Below, piece after piece: positions 6,193-9,426 of a stretch of DNA of 9,426 bases. The stretch comes from Helicobacteraceae bacterium (GTDB lineage: Bacteria; Campylobacterota; Campylobacteria; Campylobacterales; Sulfurimonadaceae). Each line of letters begins with the position of its first letter. Within the stretch, counting starts at the first letter, position 1. The translations under genes were made by a program, and so were the position numbers. The notes under the pieces are model-generated. The model saw nothing but the letters and a program-made list of their open reading frames with translations, searched no databases and had not been told where the DNA came from. Where the stretch lies: positions 1 to 9,426 of the forward strand of contig JALSUN010000125.1 of assembly GCA_027061425.1 (NCBI GenBank). Reading direction: 5' to 3'.

Positions 6193-7673
6193 TACAGTGC
6201 CTTTTTCTTTGGTCTGTGCCTTTTTACACGTTTTTTCTTTTGTGCCTTATAGGTAAAGATATTCATTCTGTCAAGACTTGGCAAGAGTGAACTGTTGTAG
6301 TCATAGCCCTCTTGTTCACTACCAATGTCCAGTGTACTGATGACTACTTTACCCACTATAATACGTCCCTCTTCATGGTTTTCATTAACAGTTTTAATTC
6401 CCCACATGTTATGCAAGATCATAATGTTATCTTCGTAAGTTCCAAGATAGAGCATAATGTGGCCATGACGGTGTAAAAAGGTCTCAAAAGGGATCCCTTC
6501 ACTTTTAATGGTCTTCTCTTTTTGAGTGGTATTCATATCTTTTAATGAGATCACCTTACCCACGCGAGACTGCTGACGTGAGTTCCTTGGCACCCAAATA
6601 CCAAAAGGGGCATAGATGTCTCTAAGTGTTGAAGAACAGTCGCGCTCCTCATAAAGTCCACCCCACCCATAGTTACTTTTCATCACATCTTTAGTAATAC
6701 GTATAAGGTTCTTTTTATTAAGAAGAAGAGGCTTGGTAGAGACATCTTGTCGTCTAAACTTTATAGTGACAAAGGTTGGTTTGTTAAATACACCTGGAGC
6801 CACAGCCTTTGCATAAGTATAGAGACCTCTGTTTTTTACAAAAGCGAGGCGCATACCCACACGAGAATAGAAGAGAAAATGTCCATTAGTGTCTGTTAAA
6901 GCAACCTTCTCTTGTAACAGATAAACAGGTTTTGCCTTCATCCAGCGTTTACGCTCTTTTTTATTAATATAAGCGATCTCATAAGTGGGTAACCATCCTG
7001 ATGCATAAGAGGTATAGACATAGGTCCATGCTCCATCTTTGGAGTAATGAGATATAAAAACAGGTTCATTGGCATGTACTGCACTGTTTTGTAAATAGTC
7101 AAAAGGAAAACCCTCCCCTGCATGTGTTGGGTCTCTAAAAAGTGGTTTGTGCGTAGGAAAATTGCGAAGAGAAGCAAAGTGTAAGGTCATTCCATAACGA
7201 CTCACCTTTCCAAACTGCCCGAAATTGGCCTCTTTCTTTATATTATCAAACCATGCCTCATCTAGTAACTGAAGGTTTTCTCCATACATTTTGCCTTGAA
7301 CATAAGAGCGAAAAGGCCATTTGGCATAATAGACCTTTTCAGGTGGGCGCTTGAGCTTCCACACTGAAAAGTAATTTTTTGCAAAAGCTTTTTGAATAGC
7401 ATAATAATTTCTATGATTTTGTATATTTTTATCAGCGTAGTTCTCTATCTCTTGTGGAAAATGTATAAGGTCTTCTACGTATTGCGGATATATAGGAGTT
7501 CGACAGTAAGGGTTGATGGAAGCATTTGTCTCTAACGTCGGAACATTGTCCCCCTCTGTTGAAAGTAGTGCTTCAGAGTGAGACCCGGAAGAGGTCGTTG
7601 TTGCATAGAGTGAGAGAGAGATAAATAAAAAGCTTATAAGGGCTCTATAGCGATAGTGTGGATGCAAAAGCAT
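6192..7673 (-). CDS. exported SH3-domain NlpC/P60 (C40) cell-wall peptidase
   Basis: About 493 residues. An N-terminal Sec signal peptide (Y-R-Y-R-A-L-I-S-F-L-F-I-S-L-S-L-Y-A, cleavage near 24; no lipobox) sends it to the periplasm. Next come an N-terminal stabilising domain (about 60-150), SH3b-type domains (about 150-310, with S-G-W-L-P at 225-229), and the NlpC/P60 domain (320-445). Catalytic Cys346 is in R-D-C-S-S-T-L-R-D, followed by F-G-I-W-V-P-R-N-S (357-365). H405 is in G-H-I-M-L-Y-L-G and H421 in H-N-M-W-G. The family cleaves peptidoglycan stem peptides, usually D-Glu to diamino acid bonds. A very basic tail (K-K-K-R-V-K-R-H-R-P-K-K-K) is unusual. The Shine-Dalgarno AAAGGAG touches the ATG at 7673, so translation may really start at TTG 7667. 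It is the second gene after the S24 repressor, 26 bases downstream. Confidence 0.9.
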   Translation of the reverse strand: MLLHPHYRYRALISFLFISLSLYATTTSSGSHSEALLSTEGDNVPTLETNASINPYCRTPIYPQYVEDLIHFPQEIENYADKNIQNHRNYYAIQKAFAKNYFSVWKLKRPPEKVYYAKWPFRSYVQGKMYGENLQLLDEAWFDNIKKEANFGQFGKVSRYGMTLHFASLRNFPTHKPLFRDPTHAGEGFPFDYLQNSAVHANEPVFISHYSKDGAWTYVYTSYASGWLPTYEIAYINKKERKRWMKAKPVYLLQEKVALTDTNGHFLFYSRVGMRLAFVKNRGLYTYAKAVAPGVFNKPTFVTIKFRRQDVSTKPLLLNKKNLIRITKDVMKSNYGWGGLYEERDCSSTLRDIYAPFGIWVPRNSRQQSRVGKVISLKDMNTTQKEKTIKSEGIPFETFLHRHGHIMLYLGTYEDNIMILHNMWGIKTVNENHEEGRIIVGKVVISTLDIGSEQEGYDYNSSLLPSLDRMNIFTYKAQKKKRVKRHRPKKKAL

Positions 7674-7699
7674 CTCCTTTAAAAGGTAAGGTTAAAAGT

Positions 7700-8365
7700 C
7701 TACTCCACACCGCCATAACGGCCTACAACTCTACCTAAAACATTAATTTGTCCAGGTTCAGCTACTTGTGGGAGATAAAATTCTTTGTTGTCTGAAATAA
7801 TGTCGATTTTACCATCTATACGCTTTTGTAATCGTTTAACTAAGAGCATATCTTCAGTTTGTATAGCAAAAACGCCACCTCTGGAAATATCATTTTTAGA
7901 ACGGTTTAAAAATATGATGTCACCATGTAAAAAAGTAGGTTCCATAGAGTCTCCTGTGACATTAATGGCCTCTATATTTTTAAGTTCACCCTCTCCACCT
8001 AAAGTAGCTAAAAAATGTGGTTCTATGGCAAGGTTCTCAAAGTTTTCACCTTCATCATCAAAAGAGCCTCCTCCAGCAGATGCGTTGACTGCATTAAAGT
8101 AACGTACCATATAAAACTGGTTGGTCGCTTCTATAAGAGACTCTGGACTCTGGTCATAAAGCAACCAGTTTATGGCTATAGAGCGTTTGGCACAAAAGTT
8201 CAAAAGCTCCTCATATGGAATCTTGTCACGTTTTTTCATCGTTGCAAAGTTCATCTGTGTAATGTCCAAGGCACTCGCAACATCCTTGTCAAACACTTTT
8301 TTACCCGGAATATCTGCTGAGATTATGTCTTTAATCTCTTCTACAATTTCACTAAAAGTTTTCAT
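7700..8365 (-). CDS. S24 (LexA/CI-like) self-cleaving transcriptional repressor
   Basis: 221 residues. The N-terminal DNA-binding domain resembles phage CI-type helix-turn-helix domains (D-V-A-S-A-L-D-I-T-Q-M-N-F-A-T-M-K-K-R, 28-46, followed by the I-x-W-L-L-Y helix at 65-70). A linker leads to the S24 domain. The probable cleavage site is Ala97-Gly98 in N-A-S-A-G-G-G-S. The nucleophile is Ser140 in G-D-S-M-E-P-T-F and the general base Lys177 in L-L-V-K-R-L. All needed residues are present, so RecA- or stress-stimulated autocleavage is possible. The length is close to LexA and CI. The ATG at 8365 has AAAGGGG five bases upstream. It heads the peptidase, flavoprotein, NAT unit and diverges from two small genes, which suggests it represses both directions. 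It may be an ancient phage repressor taken over by the host; no phage genes are adjacent. Confidence 0.9.
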   Translation of the reverse strand: MKTFSEIVEEIKDIISADIPGKKVFDKDVASALDITQMNFATMKKRDKIPYEELLNFCAKRSIAINWLLYDQSPESLIEATNQFYMVRYFNAVNASAGGGSFDDEGENFENLAIEPHFLATLGGEGELKNIEAINVTGDSMEPTFLHGDIIFLNRSKNDISRGGVFAIQTEDMLLVKRLQKRIDGKIDIISDNKEFYLPQVAEPGQINVLGRVVGRYGGVE

Positions 8366-8383
8366 CTTAACCCCTTTATACTT

Positions 8384-8411
8384 TATATAGGACCATTTTA
8401 ATAGCGTGCAA
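8384..8411 (-). promoter_or_regulatory. candidate promoter of the S24 repressor unit
   Basis: On the minus strand TTGCAC (8411-8406) is followed after 16-18 bases by TATATA or TATAAA (8389-8382). The transcript would start just before AAAGGGG, giving a very short leader. The region is AT-rich, so chance matches are likely and the call is tentative. Confidence 0.4.
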
Positions 8412-8429
8412 AATTTTATCTAAAATATA

Positions 8430-8473
8430 TGTCAAAATGCAATATTTTTGTAATAAATTGTCAACAAGACATA
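8430..8473. repeat. imperfect direct repeat, possible repressor half-sites
   Basis: TGTCAAAATGCAATA (8430-8444) and TGTCAACAAGACATA (8459-8473) agree at 11 of 15 positions and start 29 bases apart, about three helical turns. They lie between the divergent S24 gene and the two small genes, where an operator would be expected. The same TGTCAA reads TTGACA on the minus strand. Function is inferred. Confidence 0.35.
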
Positions 8474-8477
8474 AAAT
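8448..8477 (+). promoter_or_regulatory. candidate promoter of the two small plus-strand genes
   Basis: TTGTAA (8448-8453) and TAAAAT (8472-8477) are 18 bases apart, with start near 8484 and a leader of about 26 bases before the 27-codon gene. The second repeat unit (8459-8473) lies between the two boxes, well placed for repression. Confidence 0.4.
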
Positions 8478-8509
8478 ATACCTACAAGATCATAACTTAA
8501 GGATATAAA

Positions 8510-8593
8510 ATGACAAGTCTACGTAACACAGCCGAAACATTTTTAGATAAATTCAAAGTAATTCTTAGCCGTTTGGCTGATAAAATCTTATAA
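8510..8593 (+). CDS. small gene encoding a 27-residue amphipathic peptide
   Basis: ATG at 8510, TAA at 8591; AAGGA lies six bases before the start. The product begins M-T-S-L-R-N-T-A-E-T-F-L-D-K-F and ends I-L-S-R-L-A-D-K-I-L. Hydrophobic residues recur every three or four positions (L4, A8, F11/L12, F15, I18/L19, L22, I26), making one continuous amphipathic helix of net charge about +2 with no long hydrophobic run. That suggests surface binding to a membrane or partner protein rather than a membrane-spanning segment. I do not recognise a family. It could be a toxin-like or regulatory peptide, or only a leader peptide for the next gene. Near its 3' end the mRNA can form a hairpin (TTAGCC-GTTT-GGCTGA, 8565-8580) just before the next ribosome binding site. 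Confidence 0.55.
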   Translation: MTSLRNTAETFLDKFKVILSRLADKIL

Positions 8594-8598
8594 GGAGG
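8591..8598 (+). promoter_or_regulatory. perfect Shine-Dalgarno overlapping a stop codon
   Basis: TAAGGAGG is fully complementary to the typical 16S rRNA 3' end. Its TAA is also the stop of the 27-codon gene, and it lies five bases from the ATG at 8604. This decides the start of the 39-codon gene and implies coupled translation. Confidence 0.75.
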
Positions 8599-8603
8599 CT
8601 GAG

Positions 8604-8723
8604 ATGAACATTAATAGTAAAGCCTACCTACTTCTCAAAAAAGTTATAGAAGATAACCCTACCATCTCTGCTGGTGACATGGGAAGACTTATAAACCTAA
8701 TCTACCACAACCCGCAACGCTAA
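8604..8723 (+). CDS. small gene encoding a 39-residue protein of unknown function
   Basis: ATG at 8604 follows TAAGGAGG by five bases; TAA at 8721-8723. The product starts M-N-I-N-S-K-A-Y-L-L-L-K-K-V-I-E-D-N-P and ends G-R-L-I-N-L-I-Y-H-N-P-Q-R. Two short helices (about 5-16 and 23-34) are separated by N-P-T-I-S-A-G-D-M; there is no membrane segment or signal peptide, and it is moderately basic. The very strong ribosome binding site and the sense-looking composition argue that it is translated. It lies second after the 27-residue gene, divergent from the S24 repressor. I do not recognise the family; a small DNA- or protein-binding helix-loop-helix is possible but unproven. Confidence 0.6.
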   Translation: MNINSKAYLLLKKVIEDNPTISAGDMGRLINLIYHNPQR

Positions 8724-8751
8724 TTTACACTATTAGTATGTTATCTAGATG

Positions 8752-8791
8752 TATAAAACTGAGAAGAGACAGTCTCAATATCTAGTTTATA
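8752..8791. other. imperfect hairpin after the small genes
   Basis: An outer stem pairs TATAAA(A)CT (8752-8760) with AGTTTATA (8784-8791) and an inner one pairs GAGA (8761-8764) with TCTC (8773-8776), with an uneven internal loop. TATCTAG occurs at 8742-8748 and again at 8779-8785. It lies 28 bases after the 39-codon stop and may end or stabilise that mRNA. No T-tract follows, so it is not a standard intrinsic terminator. Confidence 0.3.
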
Positions 8792-8889
8792 ACACCAATT
8801 AAATGTTATTGCTACATCAAGAACTCTATGATATCAGGGTACTTTTACTTTGTATAAATTTTTATATTAATGGGAGTAATTGAGACAGT
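8769..8889. repeat. distant inverted repeat in the intergenic spacer
   Basis: ACAGTCTCAAT (8769-8779) and ATTGAGACAGT (8879-8889) are inverted copies with one mismatch, about 100 bases apart. Between them is a perfect AT palindrome TATAAA-TT-TTTATA (8853-8866). No gene is visible in 8724-8894. The repeat could be a small structured RNA, a shared transcription-end structure for the converging small-gene and trmL transcripts, or a decayed element. Confidence 0.35.
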
Positions 8890-8894
8890 AAAGC

Positions 8895-9053
8895 TTAGTG
8901 CTCTTTTTTATCTGCTTCCTCATCTTTGCGTGCTTCATTCGCTTTACGCTGTTTTTCTCTCTCTTCAAACTTGTTTTGATGATACCCACCAAAGATAAAA
9001 AACATAAAAAGGACAAAGAGCCCTAACATGATGTAGTCCATTAGACTGTTCAC
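8895..9053 (-). CDS. small single-pass membrane protein, 52 residues, unknown function
   Basis: GTG at 9053 overlaps the trmL stop (GTGA, 9053-9050) and has AAGGAG five bases upstream; stop TAA at 8897-8895. An alternative ATG at 9041 would give 48 residues but lacks a ribosome binding site. Residues about 5-24 form one transmembrane segment (M-D-Y-I-M-L-G-L-F-V-L-F-M-F-F-I-F-G-G-Y). The tail is a highly charged helix (E-E-R-E-K-Q-R-K-A-N-E-A-R-K-D-E-E), probably cytoplasmic. The fused start and ribosome binding site indicate a real gene co-translated with trmL. I do not recognise a family; small membrane regulators and assembly factors have this shape. Confidence 0.7.
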   Translation of the reverse strand: MNSLMDYIMLGLFVLFMFFIFGGYHQNKFEEREKQRKANEARKDEEADKKEH

Positions 9054-9426
9054 ATCAACTCCTTATAACTTGTAAAGTTCTGTTTAATAGCTTCATAAAG
9101 TATGATACCGGTACTTACTGCCAAGTTAAGACTTCTGCCCTCTCTTGTCATCGGTATGGTCATACAACGATCAGGATGTGCTGCTAAAAGTTCCGCGGGC
9201 AGACCTTTTGTCTCTGAGCCAAAAAAGAGAAAATCATTTTCTTGAAATGCTTGTTCAAAATAGGGAGTATCTGTCTTCGTCGTCCCGTAAAAGTAGCGTG
9301 CATTTTCATCTTGAGCCTTAAAAAAGCTCTCAAGGTCATCCCAGACATGAAGGTCCAGCTTATGCCAATAGTCCAGCCCTGCTCTACGTACTGCCTTTTC
9401 ATCAATGTCAAAACCTAACGGCTTGA
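9050..9426 (-). CDS. trmL: tRNA (cytidine/uridine-34-2'-O)-methyltransferase TrmL, 3' part
   Basis: 124 residues to the TGA at 9052-9050; the start and roughly 30 N-terminal residues lie outside the window. It is a SPOUT (SpoU/TrmH) methyltransferase that 2'-O-methylates the wobble nucleotide of tRNA-Leu isoacceptors using S-adenosylmethionine. The knotted-fold motifs are visible: F-G-S-E-T-K-G-L-P (motif 2) and I-P-M-T-R-E-G-R-S-L-N-L-A-V-S-T-G-I-I (motif 3), preceded by D-Y-W-H-K-L-D-L-H-V-W typical of TrmL. The compact size, without an N-terminal RNA-binding extension, distinguishes TrmL from TrmH or RlmB. It overlaps a small membrane-protein gene by four bases. Confidence 0.92.
   Translation of the reverse strand, partial: KPLGFDIDEKAVRRAGLDYWHKLDLHVWDDLESFFKAQDENARYFYGTTKTDTPYFEQAFQENDFLFFGSETKGLPAELLAAHPDRCMTIPMTREGRSLNLAVSTGIILYEAIKQNFTSYKELM

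Noticed and set aside
7785..8320. Overlapping plus-strand frames of about 100 codons antisense to the S24 repressor
   Set aside because: Composition follows the complementary strand of the S24 gene; no ribosome binding site or family features.
7700..8723. Remnant prophage, suggested by a CI/LexA-like repressor
   Set aside because: No integrase, structural, replication or lysis genes and no attachment repeats; the downstream genes are ordinary metabolic and envelope functions.
9184..9411. Minus-strand 75-codon frame near the right edge
   Set aside because: Out-of-frame shadow of trmL, whose motifs are in the neighbouring frame.
1..9426. CRISPR arrays, tRNA/rRNA genes, insertion-sequence ends
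   Set aside because: Read through both strands; no regular spaced repeats, cloverleaf or transposase motifs seen.

Overview
The window looks like a chromosomal segment of a low-GC Gram-negative bacterium. I infer Campylobacterota (Sulfurovum/Sulfurimonas-like) from the AT-rich DNA, the Lys/Phe/Ile-rich proteins, the tightly packed short operons, and the mix of c-di-GMP signalling, exported rhodanese and S24 regulator genes. This is impression, not a database result. No tRNA, rRNA, CRISPR array, transposase or clear prophage structural gene is visible.

Layout, right to left, because most genes are on the minus strand. (1) 9426-8895: the 3' part of trmL (tRNA wobble 2'-O-methyltransferase), overlapping by GTGA a 52-residue single-pass membrane protein. 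(2) 8724-8894: a gene-free spacer with hairpins and imperfect repeats. (3) 8510-8723, plus strand: two unlisted-size small genes (27 and 39 codons) with strong ribosome binding sites. The second site, TAAGGAGG, overlaps the stop of the first. They diverge from (4) a minus-strand unit, 8365-4798: S24/LexA-CI-like self-cleaving repressor, exported SH3/NlpC-P60 (C40) peptidase, PNPOx-like flavoprotein and arylamine N-acetyltransferase. The gaps in that unit are 26, -1 and 0 bases. (5) 4678-1365: a two-domain rhodanese whose signal-peptide codons are separated from the body by an in-frame TAG, followed 13 bases later by a membrane PAS-GGDEF-EAL protein. (6) 1188-1: a TetR regulator with a sigma70-type promoter and a perfect inverted-repeat operator, then a DUF1348 (NTF2-like) protein and the start of a third gene that runs off the window.

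How the parts may work together: units 4 and 6 both pair a ligand- or damage-responsive repressor with small-molecule detoxification-type proteins (flavin split barrel, N-acetyltransferase, NTF2-like). The divergent repressor/small-peptide arrangement at 8365-8723 is the best candidate for an undescribed system. The repressor keeps its Ser/Lys dyad and an Ala-Gly cleavage site, its intergenic region carries a near-repeat that could be operator half-sites, and the first peptide is a short amphipathic helix. The rhodanese with an amber codon exactly where relatives usually have Trp is the clearest sequence anomaly.
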